A stretch of 64,000 nucleotides of DNA from Farysia itapuensis (lineage: Eukaryota > Basidiomycota > Ustilaginomycetes > Ustilaginales > Ustilaginaceae). The translations under genes were made by a program, and so were the position numbers. The notes beneath the pieces were generated by a model that ran no database searches, was not told the DNA's origin, and worked only from the letters and a program-made list of their open reading frames with translations. Each line of letters opens with the position of its first letter. Positions within the stretch are counted from its first letter, which is position 1. The stretch is from positions 124,001 through 188,000 of the forward strand of contig JALBYC010000016.1 of NCBI GenBank assembly GCA_023212645.1. Direction: 5' to 3'. Shown here one piece after another: positions 28,146 through 38,346 of the stretch.

Positions 28146-30023
28146 TCAAGCCCGTTCGACGTAGTTTGCCGGGAATAACCCTTGCTCGCCCGTGCTCTCG
28201 TTAGTTCCGCTCCACCAGTCCTCGCTGATCTGATCGTCAACATGGATAAGCGTGTCGCCCTCGGCAAAGCTCAGCTCGTTGTCCTCCGACGCATCGAAGC
28301 CGTACAGCGCTGTACAGACTAGTCCCCTTCCAGATGCGCCTCCACCTGCCGACGGTGCAGGCGGCGCGGGCGGCGGAGGAGGCGGCGCTGGGACCTCTTC
28401 CTCTTGAACCACCGGAGGTGCAGGCGGTGCAGGTGGCGGAGGGGGAGGCGGTGGAATTTCATCTTCCTCTGGCTCCGGAGCTGCAGGCGGTGCAGGAGGA
28501 GCAGGCGGAGCCGGTGGAGCGGCAGGTACATCTTCCTCGGCTTCACCAGCTTCAGTGAGCTCCACGTATGAAGCGGGGAATAGCCCTTCGTTGCCCTGTT
28601 CATCCACGCCCGACCACCATCCTTCGTCCAGTTGCTCAATGTTTGTGATCGTGGCACCTTCAATCAGCGTCAGCTCGTTGTCCTCGGCTGCTTCGTAAGC
28701 CCAAGTCACTGTGCCCTGCAAGCCACCAGCTCCGCTTGAAATCTGTGCGCTGCTCAGCTTCTCGGTAGTCTGCTCTAGCTCGGGTTCCGGAGCTGGCTCC
28801 GGTTGCGTAGGCGCTGGCGGTGGTGTAGGCTGAGAAGGCGCTTTCGGCGCAGCTGGGGCACTTGGAGCAGCTGGACCGGCGGGAGCAGCTGGCGCGGGTG
28901 GTGGCGCCGGCGCACTTGCAGCTCCTCCAAAGCTGGCCGTTCGCATACCGGATGATAGAGCACCAACTCGCGCCTCTTCCTCTTCCCTCTCTTTGCGGGC
29001 TGCCTCTTGGCGCTGGCTCCAAGTCAGCTTGCCCGCATTTCCACCTGAAGCGACCCTAGGTGCGGACGAGGGGGCTGGTGTCGATGCAGCATTTTCTTGT
29101 TGCCCAAAGGGGAAGCGATTAGCCATGTTGAGCTTTCCAGGCCTGCCTAGATTTACTGGCTGATAGGATGTGCCCACAGGCTGAATGCGGTCATCATCTG
29201 ACGGCTTTTGAGGCTGCGCAGCAGGAGCTGCAGGAGCCTGTGGTGCGGCTTTGGCAGCTGCAGGTGCAGGAGCCGATGGAGCAGTCTGGGCGGAACTTGG
29301 AGCGCGTGCCGGCGCGGGTGCAGGTGCAGGTGCAGGTGCAGGTGCAGGTGAAGGTGTAGGTGCCGAGTCGAAGGCAGGCGCAGTGACTCGAGGGGCACTT
29401 GGAGGCTGCGAGGCTTGCACAGCGCCGGATCGGATCTGCTGCAATTCGTCTTTCTTGGGTGCGTAGGAGGATCCAACGGGTGCGATCGTGTCCTTTGGAG
29501 CTCCTTTCTGCATACCACGGATGTCTGGTGTGCCGACGGGCTTATAGCTAGACCCAACCGCAGTAATTGGACCACCGGTGTGCGTATTGGCAGCCTGTCC
29601 AGCGGCAGAGTAATTGGATCCGGAAGACTCTGCGATCCTGCGCATGATGATTTTGGGATCAACATCGCCCTCGGATCGAGCGTTGATGTTGACGTGGTAC
29701 GCCTTGAGATACTGTGCAACAGCGGACGAGTGGGTCGAAAACAGACCCTTGCGGTTCTCCGGAACTCCTTCACCGCACCAGCTGATTAACGCGAACTTGG
29801 GTAGCTGTGAGTTGGGATCCTTGACACGGACAAAGGCATACTGAATACGGCCGTCTGAGAATTCTTCGTTCAGGTCGTCCAGATCGCCTTTCTCCACCAC
29901 TTGGACCCGTAGATCATTGGAAGACTTTTCGTAGGTCAGCACCAGATAGTCTTTGGCGCCATCCAGCACAGCCTCGTACGCATCGCGGATGGCCACGGAG
30001 GACAAGTTGACAGTGAGCGACAT
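28146..30023 (-). CDS. ABP1: Actin-binding protein Abp1 (ADF-H + two SH3 domains)
   Basis: From the ATG at 30023 (MSLTVNLSSVAIRDAYEAV) the protein is 625 residues. An ADF-homology domain occupies about 1-135 (DLRVQVVEKGDLDDL, FALISWCGEGVPENRKGLF). A Pro/Ala-rich middle follows with repeated PVG(S/T)SY motifs and a charged KLTWSQRQEAARKEREEEE helix. Two SH3 domains close it, at about 436-490 (VTWAYEAAEDNELTL) and 570-625 (CTALYGFDASEDNELSF), separated by poly-Pro. Abp1 binds F-actin and Arp2/3 at cortical patches and recruits Ark/Prk kinases. Two SH3 domains instead of the single one of budding yeast are visible. A (GGTGCA) hexanucleotide run codes an Ala-Pro repeat. Confidence 0.95.
   Translation of the reverse strand: MSLTVNLSSVAIRDAYEAVLDGAKDYLVLTYEKSSNDLRVQVVEKGDLDDLNEEFSDGRIQYAFVRVKDPNSQLPKFALISWCGEGVPENRKGLFSTHSSAVAQYLKAYHVNINARSEGDVDPKIIMRRIAESSGSNYSAAGQAANTHTGGPITAVGSSYKPVGTPDIRGMQKGAPKDTIAPVGSSYAPKKDELQQIRSGAVQASQPPSAPRVTAPAFDSAPTPSPAPAPAPAPAPAPARAPSSAQTAPSAPAPAAAKAAPQAPAAPAAQPQKPSDDDRIQPVGTSYQPVNLGRPGKLNMANRFPFGQQENAASTPAPSSAPRVASGGNAGKLTWSQRQEAARKEREEEEARVGALSSGMRTASFGGAASAPAPPPAPAAPAGPAAPSAPAAPKAPSQPTPPPAPTQPEPAPEPELEQTTEKLSSAQISSGAGGLQGTVTWAYEAAEDNELTLIEGATITNIEQLDEGWWSGVDEQGNEGLFPASYVELTEAGEAEEDVPAAPPAPPAPPAPPAAPEPEEDEIPPPPPPPPAPPAPPVVQEEEVPAPPPPPPAPPAPSAGGGASGRGLVCTALYGFDASEDNELSFAEGDTLIHVDDQISEDWWSGTNESTGEQGLFPANYVERA
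29317..29346 (+). repeat. GGTGCA hexanucleotide microsatellite in ABP1
   Basis: Five perfect tandem GGTGCA units, followed by three diverged ones, encode an alternating Ala-Pro stretch in the ABP1 linker on the minus strand. The unit length keeps the reading frame, so copy number could vary without breaking the gene. Confidence 0.8.
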
Positions 30024-30244
30024 CTCGTCCGGTTGCGTGCTGTTGGTGGGGAAGAAACAAGGTCGCACAGCCTCCACTGAATGCTCAACTACTGCAACCT
30101 ACGATCGCACGGACCCGTTGCTCCGAAGAACACGCCCTAACACTGTCATCACTTTCTTCGCACTTTTTCTGTCTCTATTTCAGCTGGCCGAAGAAGAAGG
30201 CATTGCGGCGTCTAGACGTTCTTGGACAGCCGATGGGCGAGGAG

Positions 30245-32050
30245 TCAAGCTTGATCATACGCCCAATCCATGATAGCTTTGGCCTTGGGGAAAGTGATGT
30301 TGAAGATTGGATGCACCGGATTGATTCTATTTGTTGCTTTGTCTTGCTCGGTCTGTGCAATGACGACTTCGTCTCTGGAGCTGAGTGTCCATGACAGCAG
30401 AGCGGCATACACCTGACGATTCCATGCGTCCACAGACTTGTCGCCTGATTCAGAGACGTTCGTGTGCTTATAGTGTGTCACCAAATATGTTCTGGTCTCC
30501 GGCGACAGACGCACCGAGTATTGCGCAAGTGACAATCCAGACAGATTGTAGCAGGTATGGTACGCGTCTGGCCGCTTTCCCGGCTTATCGCGTAGACCGC
30601 CTCCTTGAGACGCTGGCCTCTGGGCTGCAACCAAAATGTACTCCTGTAGGCCCACTCGATCGTACAAACTGAAGGGAGACAGGTCCTCTTCAACTTCTAT
30701 TTCCACCGGCGCATTGGGGGAAGTTCGCGCTGAATCCAGTGTCGTCCAGGTAGCAGCTGAGTCGTCGCTGGCAGAGTCGGTATCTCCGATAGCGCTAGCG
30801 CGAGTCAGAGGCGTGAGTGGCGCAGCCAAGAGGCCGTTGAAGTCTTCGATTGGCTTGCTACTTTGCATCAGATCGTTTTCAAGAACCGCCGAAATGACTG
30901 AGAAGAGACCACCGCCAGAAAACCAGCCGTAGCAACCGTCGACGAGCTTGTTTGTTCGTCCACGAAATCCGCATCCTTCGATTGCAATTCCTTGTTGCTG
31001 AGTTGCCCACCGGACAAGAGCGTCCATGTCGAGCCGACCCGCCGATCCAAGCCGATCAGCGCTGGAAAGTGAGGAGCTAGATGCGAGGCCCGGAAGAACG
31101 CTTCCTGCTCCACACTCAGGCATCAGCGATAACGCCAGATGGGTAGCCAGACTACAGAAGGCATAACCACCGTGAGCTTCTCCCAGTGGAGGCCTTGATG
31201 CATCTAGATTTGCTAGAAACGGTAAGCCGTCGGTGCCTTGGTTGTAGGTTGGCTGCGATGATGCTGCCAGTCCTCCTTCGTACGTTTGACAGCTGGCAAT
31301 GAACTCTCCCATTCCCCTCACAAGCTCCGGCGTCGTGATCCCCAGCATGACAGAGATGCAGATGACGCAGTAGCTGGCACGAACGTCAACCTCGCCGTTC
31401 TGATGGACCAGAAAGCTGCCGTCTGGCTGCTTGAGGCTCATCATCCATTCGTACAGCTTTCTCCGGTCGATGCTGTTCCAGCCCCCTTTGCCTGCCTCGA
31501 CAGAGCGGCCTTGGTCAATGTCTTCAGCGCCTGGCACTGTTCCGGGACCGCCAATGATTGCTAGAGCAGATACAGCGGCATACGTTGACATGAGGTGGGA
31601 GATCTGGTCTGGGCCGCCTCCGAAGCCTCCTGTGCCGAGATTCTGAAACGAGATCAGCGTCGAAATCGCTCTCGCTCTGCCTTTTGGATCCAGCGACGTG
31701 GACAAGAGATCGAATGAATGTAGGATCCAGTAAAGCAGCCAAGACCGGTTGGTGTCAAATGCAGTGTAAGCCCCAGGCAGAGGCTCCAAGAGCTTTGTGA
31801 GAAAGGAGATGTGAGCTTGACGTTCCAGTACTAGTCTGGCAGGACTTGCCTGCTCCGAAGCAGGGAGCCAAGGATTGACGATCTCTTCATCTTTTTCGAA
31901 CAGTTCTGGGTCTGTCAGGTTTTGATGAGTCTTGCGTAGCGGACCAAACAGTCTATGAATGGATCTTTCGGTGTCGAGTTGATCGTCGGTGGTTGTGCTC
32001 TCGACGCCGTCAGTGGGTACTGACCATGCCAAAGAACTTATTGCCGGCAT
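30245..32050 (-). CDS. RAM1: Protein farnesyltransferase beta subunit
   Basis: The 601-residue protein has the alpha-alpha barrel repeats of prenyltransferase beta chains: LISFQNLGTGGFGGGPDQISHL, MMSLKQPDGSFLVHQNGEVDVRA, SCQTYEGGLA, EAHGGYAFCSLA and LVDGCYGWFSGG. The zinc ligands Asp and Cys sit in VDGCYGW (about 369) and the His in AYHTCYNLSGLS (about 497), as in FTase rather than GGTase I. It farnesylates CaaX proteins such as Ras and lipopeptide pheromones together with the alpha subunit. It is longer than yeast Ram1 (431) because of an N-terminal extension and a Ser/Thr-rich insert at about 410-450. The gene diverges from the NAPE-PLD-like gene. Confidence 0.95.
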   Translation of the reverse strand: MPAISSLAWSVPTDGVESTTTDDQLDTERSIHRLFGPLRKTHQNLTDPELFEKDEEIVNPWLPASEQASPARLVLERQAHISFLTKLLEPLPGAYTAFDTNRSWLLYWILHSFDLLSTSLDPKGRARAISTLISFQNLGTGGFGGGPDQISHLMSTYAAVSALAIIGGPGTVPGAEDIDQGRSVEAGKGGWNSIDRRKLYEWMMSLKQPDGSFLVHQNGEVDVRASYCVICISVMLGITTPELVRGMGEFIASCQTYEGGLAASSQPTYNQGTDGLPFLANLDASRPPLGEAHGGYAFCSLATHLALSLMPECGAGSVLPGLASSSSLSSADRLGSAGRLDMDALVRWATQQQGIAIEGCGFRGRTNKLVDGCYGWFSGGGLFSVISAVLENDLMQSSKPIEDFNGLLAAPLTPLTRASAIGDTDSASDDSAATWTTLDSARTSPNAPVEIEVEEDLSPFSLYDRVGLQEYILVAAQRPASQGGGLRDKPGKRPDAYHTCYNLSGLSLAQYSVRLSPETRTYLVTHYKHTNVSESGDKSVDAWNRQVYAALLSWTLSSRDEVVIAQTEQDKATNRINPVHPIFNITFPKAKAIMDWAYDQA

Positions 32051-32387
32051 GAGTGGGAGTGGTAGAGATGCAAGAAGCCTGGTGCGAGACCGAAGCCTAC
32101 CTGACTAGTCCGACGGATGCGGTTGCTTCTTGCCTCCCTTTGTCCTCGGGCAAAGCGCGAAGAACAAAGGGCCGGTCGCGAACTTCAGGGTCCAACATGT
32201 CAAAAGGGTCCTTTTACCACCGGCTTTTTTGCAGCCACAATTTTCAATTCTTATCAAACGTCACCAGGAAAAAGAACATGAAAAAAAAGTCAGAAAAGTC
32301 AGCGTCATCTACCTTGAACTGCCCCTTGCACAGCAGAGGCGTCCTTTGTCCCAAAGGCACCTTGCTACGGAAGGTAATGGCAACACT
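32051..32387. promoter_or_regulatory. Divergent intergenic region RAM1 / NAPE-PLD-like
   Basis: 337 bp between divergent starts. The downstream gene's frame stays open through most of it, but no Met followed by family sequence is found before 32388. A run of A residues lies near 32280. No other feature is seen. Confidence 0.4.
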
Positions 32388-33917
32388 ATGTTGCCAACCA
32401 AGGTCGTCCAATTCAAGACTGTGGCATTCACCGCGGCATCCTTGTATGTGACCGGATGGGGCCTGTACTACCTTGCTCAAGAAACAATACGAAGGTCACA
32501 CCTCAGAGCTCGGAAACGCAAGTACCCACTCAAAGCACCTATCCTGCCTCCGCATACCATCGTCGCAGGAGCAAGGATAGCTTCACGTGTGGGTGTGCTC
32601 GGTCACGACCAGACGCAGCAGTTTCGCCCCAGCAAAGGCGCAGAAGCCATCAATGGTCATGGCGACGATCAGCCTGCTGAACTCAAGGCAACCAGCAAAG
32701 ATGCATCCGACTTAGGTCGAAGCGCCAGTACGCAAGCAAATTGGTACGGTGGTGCCTCGGATACAGAATTCGAACGTATCCAACGTCGCTTCTCTTCACT
32801 TCACATACTTGGACGCTACGCCAACGTAGTTCCAGAGTGGCGAGAGCAGGGCGCCTGGGAATGGGTCATCTGGAAGGGATTCTATTCGCTATTCTACAAG
32901 CCCCGCATCTGGTGGGATGGTGGCTTGGCGAAGGATATGAGAACTTCTGAAGGCAGAAAACGCATCGAAGAGCTACTACCCGTGCAGAGAGTAGATTGGA
33001 AATCCCTCTTCATCCCAGCGCAAGATACGCAAGGTGCTGCCGTCAAAAAGGCCAGTCAGAGCAGTTTTACCTGGATCGGCCAAAGTACATGTCTCATCCA
33101 ACTGGACGGGCTTACCATTCTGACAGATCCCGTCTTTGGAGACCAGCCGGTCGAATCCGTCTTCAGTCCTCGGAGAATGCGGCCGTTGCCTTGCCAGTTT
33201 GACGAGCTGATGAGCAAAGCAAAAGTGGATGTTGTGCTGATCACACACAATCACTTTGATCACTTGGACGTATCAGTGCTTGCCAAATTTGATCGGGACA
33301 CTACATTTGTTGTGCCCATCGGGCTCTCTGGTCTGCTCACGAAGTACGGAATTGACAGAGACCAGATTACGGAACTCGACTGGTGGCAGCAGCGCCATCT
33401 CCCAGTGGATATTACTGTGGCGAGCGAGGAGTCAGTCCACGTCTCACGGCAGTCGCGCACGCTCGATATCACGGCTGTTCCAGCTAGTCATTGGTCTGCG
33501 AGAAGCCCTCTAGACACCAACACAACACTCTGGAACTCGTACGCGATACGGGTGCATTCGCCTGCGAATCGAGGCGCGCCCAAGTCGCTCTTCTTCTGCG
33601 GTGACACGGGATATTCTCCATCCCTCTTCACCGCTATCGGTCGGGCGTTGGGACCATTTGACGTCGCTTGCATCCCTATTGGATCGTACGAGCCTCGTTG
33701 GCACATGGCCATCCAACACATGCACGTGACCGAGTCTGTTCAGGTGACGCACGACATTGGCAGCAAGCGCGCATTTGCCATGCACTGGGGCACCTGGCAA
33801 ATGAGCGACGAACGCTGGGACGATCCGCATAGAGAGCTGCACCAGGAGCTCGAAGCGCGCGGAGACGCTTCGAGTCAGCTCATGACCGTGCCATTTGGCA
33901 AAACGTTTCAGCTCTAA
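32388..33917 (+). CDS. NAPE-PLD-like metallo-beta-lactamase hydrolase, predicted mitochondrial
   Basis: From the ATG at 32388 the protein is 509 residues. A hydrophobic N-terminal segment (about 9-28, FTAASLYVTGWGLYYLA) is followed by Arg/Lys-rich sequence, compatible with a mitochondrial or membrane anchor. The metallo-beta-lactamase core has SFTWIGQSTCLIQLDGLTIL, the metal motif THNHFDHLD (about 285-293), FFCGDTGYSP and a late AMHWGTWQM. This is the NAPE-hydrolysing phospholipase D/Fmp30 pattern; yeast Fmp30 is a mitochondrial inner-membrane protein linked to phosphatidylethanolamine/cardiolipin balance. Substrate is inferred from family only. A start further upstream is open but lacks supporting sequence. 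Confidence 0.87.
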   Translation: MLPTKVVQFKTVAFTAASLYVTGWGLYYLAQETIRRSHLRARKRKYPLKAPILPPHTIVAGARIASRVGVLGHDQTQQFRPSKGAEAINGHGDDQPAELKATSKDASDLGRSASTQANWYGGASDTEFERIQRRFSSLHILGRYANVVPEWREQGAWEWVIWKGFYSLFYKPRIWWDGGLAKDMRTSEGRKRIEELLPVQRVDWKSLFIPAQDTQGAAVKKASQSSFTWIGQSTCLIQLDGLTILTDPVFGDQPVESVFSPRRMRPLPCQFDELMSKAKVDVVLITHNHFDHLDVSVLAKFDRDTTFVVPIGLSGLLTKYGIDRDQITELDWWQQRHLPVDITVASEESVHVSRQSRTLDITAVPASHWSARSPLDTNTTLWNSYAIRVHSPANRGAPKSLFFCGDTGYSPSLFTAIGRALGPFDVACIPIGSYEPRWHMAIQHMHVTESVQVTHDIGSKRAFAMHWGTWQMSDERWDDPHRELHQELEARGDASSQLMTVPFGKTFQL

Positions 33918-36338
33918 TGATGGCCCTCGGCAGTACCAAACAATAGGACTTTTCCGGCATAGACAGGCTTCGCTAGCATTTTAGACGCAATTTTAGCATA
34001 TAGAGGAACATTGCATGAGAAAGTGCTTGGACGGGACGAGGCAGATGCATCTAGTCAAGTAATGAGGCGATCGGAGGACTTTGATCCGCTACTGAAAGCG
34101 AAGCTCACACAGCTTTGCCGAATCGTGAAATATGAGCTTCGTGACAGAAGCGAGCTTTGGTCGCGAAAATCCCGATGGCGACACGGTGAGGCCCCGATGC
34201 GACTTTCTCTTCAACGGATCATGGCAAACTCTACGGACTGAGTCTTGAGTTTGACAGTATTGCCATGGCAACAGTCTGCGTCGAAAGAACGCATCATGCA
34301 GAGCAAGACTTGGGTGTTTTAGCCACATGCCAAGACGCATGGCCGGCATGGCATGAGTGCTTGACGGAGATGCCAAAGTGCCGGGCGCATAACCGGGCCG
34401 TTGAAAAGACGGCATGAGAGTGCGGTCATTGAATGGCAATCGAGTACAGTGGCGTCATGCCTGTTGCAAGTAGCCAATGCGTCGGGTATATCTGGCATGA
34501 CTTTGTCGTAGCACGCAAGAGTTCAATTTGGCGGAATTGCGACGAAACAAGGTGCCGGGCAGATCTCATCGATACCAGCTTAATGTTGGGGGGCGTGGGC
34601 GAGTCTCGTGAGCGCCGAAAACAAAACCATCGCGAGGTTTAGCCGAGTAAACGCCAGTCCGAGAAATGGGAGACAATTGCGAATAAAGTTCTTCCAGGAG
34701 GCCCGTCATTGGAAGAGGCTAAAGCAGATGCCGACACCCAGGCTTGCCCTGTGTCAGGTATCAAGGCACACTAGAGCGGAGCCTGGGCTTCCTGCACACA
34801 GCTGCAGGCTGCGGAAGACTGCGACTGGAGATCCAATCGGGGGGGTTGGCAGCATCTGCGCAGGTCCTGACTGTCGCTCGCTGGGTTTGAACAGGCGCGC
34901 TTCGCGTAACTTGGTTACAAAATGATTTTGGTTGTCTTGCACATTTTCGGCTGGTCCGCCGATCCCCACGGTTGCACGCTGCTTCAGCCTCGTGTATCTC
35001 GTGCTGCGAGGCCACGAGTAGCAGTAGCAACGGGTCTGGGCAATCCAGCTTCCCCGCTTGGAAGCGGTTCGGAACCGGATGCGTAGCGCCTTTTGTTTTC
35101 GCTTGCTCGCGAGCAGATTTCCGAGGAGGCGTGAGGGCACGGCACTGTTGACAACTGCATGGTTGCATTGAGTTAAACACCCGACGCCCCCTTGGCTGTA
35201 TCCATGCGAGATTGCGCATTCTCGGGGGGGCCATTTTTGGACGTCTCTCAAAAATCCCAGTGCATGGTGGAAATGTGTACGTCGAATGCAGGTGTCGTGT
35301 AAGCGAGCTGCGTCCTGATTCACACCACAAAAAAAAACTGCGCAATCGGCCATTTTTTTGGATTGCCCACTCGCAACCCGTGATCTGGAGCGCACGGAAT
35401 TTCCCCAGAATGTGCTCACGTTCTTTTGCAACAAGCAAATGCCACTCGTTGCCATACAACGGGCAAGCACGTCCAGGAGATACGGGAGTGCGCGCGAGAT
35501 ACGGAGATACACTGCCAAGTGTCGGCCGTTCTTCAAAGAACGACGGGCATGAATGGTCAGCTGAGGATTTCAACTGAATGAAACCTCGGAAAATCCAGAA
35601 TGGCATTCTCCGTCCCCTTCGGCCAATTTTGGCTTTGGCTACGAATGGCAGTGGGGGATGCAAGAGAGATGTCAGCACCGGGACGGACGTCATCGGTGAA
35701 TACAATCGATATGGGCATTCCGTCTCTGCCTTCCATCCGAACTGGCCGTTGATGCAAGAAGCAGTCCGTTTCCGCGCTCCGAACCTGGCGGCTAGACCTG
35801 ACAAAACCCTGCCCGATCTCGCCGTGACAAGCGCGCAAGCTGCCGAGACGCGATGCGATGTGCGCTCTCTCTCTCCCCCAGTGCCTGGCACCATCCAGAT
35901 TTTGAGATCCGTCTTCTGTCCCAAGTCGCAGCAAGAGCGATCTGTAAATGACTCGGGTAGACACTTCCTCGTGCCTTGTGTGGCTGGCTCTTGAGCGGAG
36001 CGAATTTCGTGTTTGAGACGGCGCTGCCCATGTTCCTCCCCCTTGATCTCTTGGCTGCTGCTGCTGTGCACTCTAAAGAGTCGGAACGGAGGCATCACAC
36101 ATTCCATTGTCCCTTCCCTTCGCCCGCGGAACCCAACGTCCCCCTCTCCTCAACGCTCAGCTTTCCCTTCCTACTTCATCCTTTGGCTCGTTAGTCCCAC
36201 ATCTATCACTGGGCATGCTAGTGCTCCGTTGGCCGTAGCTGTCGAGACTCTTGTGTCTATCTGACGTGCGCGTAGGTGATTGCCTTTTCTTGTCTTGTCT
36301 CGCCAACTTGCCTTTGGTCAGGTAGCATATTCTCGGGT
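33918..36338. other. 2.4-kb region without a convincing gene
   Basis: This is the largest gene-poor gap of the window, between the NAPE-PLD-like gene and the Rua1_C factor. No family motif, tRNA, repeat array or transposase is visible. A minus-strand frame opens at an ATG at 36107 and runs 448 codons to 34761, but its product is rich in Arg, Cys and Trp, has no domain and uses codons without the bias of neighbouring genes. A pyrimidine-rich tract at about 36108-36185 probably belongs to the downstream promoter or leader. The best reading is a long regulatory region and leader of the transcription-factor gene. Confidence 0.45.
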
Positions 36339-38285
36339 ATGAATGGCCATCTGCGTCCACCGCCATCTGCCTTTGACACGGACTCCTTGTCTTCATCCAA
36401 CCGGCCATCCTCGTCCACACCGAGCGCAAGCAGCGGAGCGAATTCTGCTAAAACGGGCGACGAGCCGGCGAGCCCTTCCAATTACCAGCCCCTGCTGCCT
36501 CAACGCGTCACCATGTCCGGTCGTCCTCCTCAACCGGATTCGCAAGTCTATGCTTCATCCTCTCAGCGCAACTTTGACAACAGCTCGAATCATTGGAGTG
36601 ACGGAATGAAGGGTCTCTTGACCAGCCTCACAGGCGCTCCAGCATCCAAAGCCCGCTCCCCCCACCCGACTATGACCAAAAGCGATGACTTTGAACCAGT
36701 CCGACCGTCCGAGGTCGAGGCAGCTACATCGATATGGAATGCACCTCGGGAAACTGTCGCCATGACGATGGGATACGGGGACAACTATGACAACCCAAGC
36801 TTTCAGTCTTCCGTCTGGCCACCTTCACAGATGCAGAACTATACCAGCAATAACAGTGCTCACGGTCAAGCTCAGCACGACAATCATTTTGGCAACTCGT
36901 CGTACAATCCAGCCACTGCCTCTGGTCTTGCCGGTGAAGCTTCGCGACCACGGCCCAGCGATCCCTCTATGCTCTCGGACCGGAATCGACGACCAATGTA
37001 CCCGAATTCTCGGCCTCTGTCTGTCGGTGAGACGCCGGATGCATCGCATGGAGCACCCTGGTGGTCGTCAGACCAGCCTCATGCGCCAACTATGGACGAT
37101 TCTGCGCATCCTCATTATGCATCTCGCAGACTCAATCCACCACCGCTGCCCGAGGCTCGATCGCGGCCAGCGTGGACCGGCCCGGGTCTCGAAATGGGCA
37201 GCTACGAATTTCCTCAAAACAGTCTCGGCAAGCGCGAGTACGAAGAGGACGCCTTTGAGAATCCTACACATGGCATCGCTGATCCGAACGACGCAACGTC
37301 CCGGCGCTATTCCATGGCACCAGGGATGTCGTTTGCAAAGCCTTCGGCGCCTATCAGCGGCATGATGAACAACTATCGCCCGTCCTTGTTCAACGATCCC
37401 CGCAGGCCCTCTCTTCCCACCGACTTTGCCGGAATGCCGCAGGCACCACATGCCGGACGCGCACCGCACGGGAACAACCCCCCACAATGGTCTCCTTGGG
37501 CAAGCTCGCCCACTTATCCTTCAAGCATGGGCATGGCGGCGGCCTCTGGCTCGTTGCCACAGACATGGAGGGACAGCGGTGTCAGGTACAGCGGCATCGA
37601 ATCCGCTTCACCCAGCGGCCTACCAGGCACGAGCCCTCCCAACAAAAAGCATTCACGCGGTCGGTCGAGTTCTGCGGCATCGGCTCTTCAGCAAGCCAAC
37701 AACCTGGCCAACACACCGTTCCACATTACCACGGAAATAGTGCTGCGAGCACTTCCGGGCAGCAAAATGGAGGATGTGTACTACGACCAGCACTGCGAGG
37801 TGCAAACCGGCATGCCGGACCCGCCTGTCTCCGACTTTGAGCTAGAGAACGAGGAGGACAGGCCGCGTTTGCAGACAGACAAGCTACGTTTTCCTGGTGA
37901 TCTGTACACACCACGATGGGTGCGTGGCTCGGGCAACGCACGCGAGGCATGGTGCGATCGATGTGAGAATGGCAACTGGCTTCAGCTCAAGAACTCGCAG
38001 TATTGGTACGATCAGGTGCACAAGCATGGTGTCTCGTCCGTCTCTGGCCTTCGCTTCACGGCGCCCACGCACCTCAAGGTGTACTCTGACGCAGCCGGCA
38101 CCATTGAGGGCAAATGCCATCACTGCAAGGAGTGGGTTCTCATCTGCACGGCCAAGCGACGACGCAACTTTTCCGCCTTTTTCAAGCACGCACATGCCTG
38201 TCACTCGTACCGCAAGGCGAGTGCTGTTGGCAACGGACCCATTGTAGAACACAATCCGGGCGGCTACCGGAACAAAAAGGAATAG
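36339..38285 (+). CDS. Transcription factor with Rua1-type C-terminal domain
   Basis: The 648-residue protein has a long low-complexity Ser/Pro/Asn-rich N-terminus and a conserved C-terminal module at about 460-640. The module contains KLRFPGDLYTPRWVRGSGN, WCDRCENGNWLQLKNSQYWY, HKHGVSSVSGLRF and CHHCKEWVLIC. It ends in FFKHAHACH. The paired Cys and His pattern corresponds to the domain named after Rua1, the Ustilago maydis activator of the ustilagic-acid glycolipid cluster. No glycolipid cluster genes lie in this window, and many fungal regulators share the domain, so the target is unknown. The ATG at 36339 is the first in frame with good downstream composition; one at 36512 is possible. A very long upstream region suggests complex control. 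Confidence 0.82.
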   Translation: MNGHLRPPPSAFDTDSLSSSNRPSSSTPSASSGANSAKTGDEPASPSNYQPLLPQRVTMSGRPPQPDSQVYASSSQRNFDNSSNHWSDGMKGLLTSLTGAPASKARSPHPTMTKSDDFEPVRPSEVEAATSIWNAPRETVAMTMGYGDNYDNPSFQSSVWPPSQMQNYTSNNSAHGQAQHDNHFGNSSYNPATASGLAGEASRPRPSDPSMLSDRNRRPMYPNSRPLSVGETPDASHGAPWWSSDQPHAPTMDDSAHPHYASRRLNPPPLPEARSRPAWTGPGLEMGSYEFPQNSLGKREYEEDAFENPTHGIADPNDATSRRYSMAPGMSFAKPSAPISGMMNNYRPSLFNDPRRPSLPTDFAGMPQAPHAGRAPHGNNPPQWSPWASSPTYPSSMGMAAASGSLPQTWRDSGVRYSGIESASPSGLPGTSPPNKKHSRGRSSSAASALQQANNLANTPFHITTEIVLRALPGSKMEDVYYDQHCEVQTGMPDPPVSDFELENEEDRPRLQTDKLRFPGDLYTPRWVRGSGNAREAWCDRCENGNWLQLKNSQYWYDQVHKHGVSSVSGLRFTAPTHLKVYSDAAGTIEGKCHHCKEWVLICTAKRRRNFSAFFKHAHACHSYRKASAVGNGPIVEHNPGGYRNKKE

Positions 38286-38346
38286 TGTACCCCCGAATCT
38301 CGACGTTTATACCCCACGCAGGTCGAATGATAAATTCATTTTGCAG

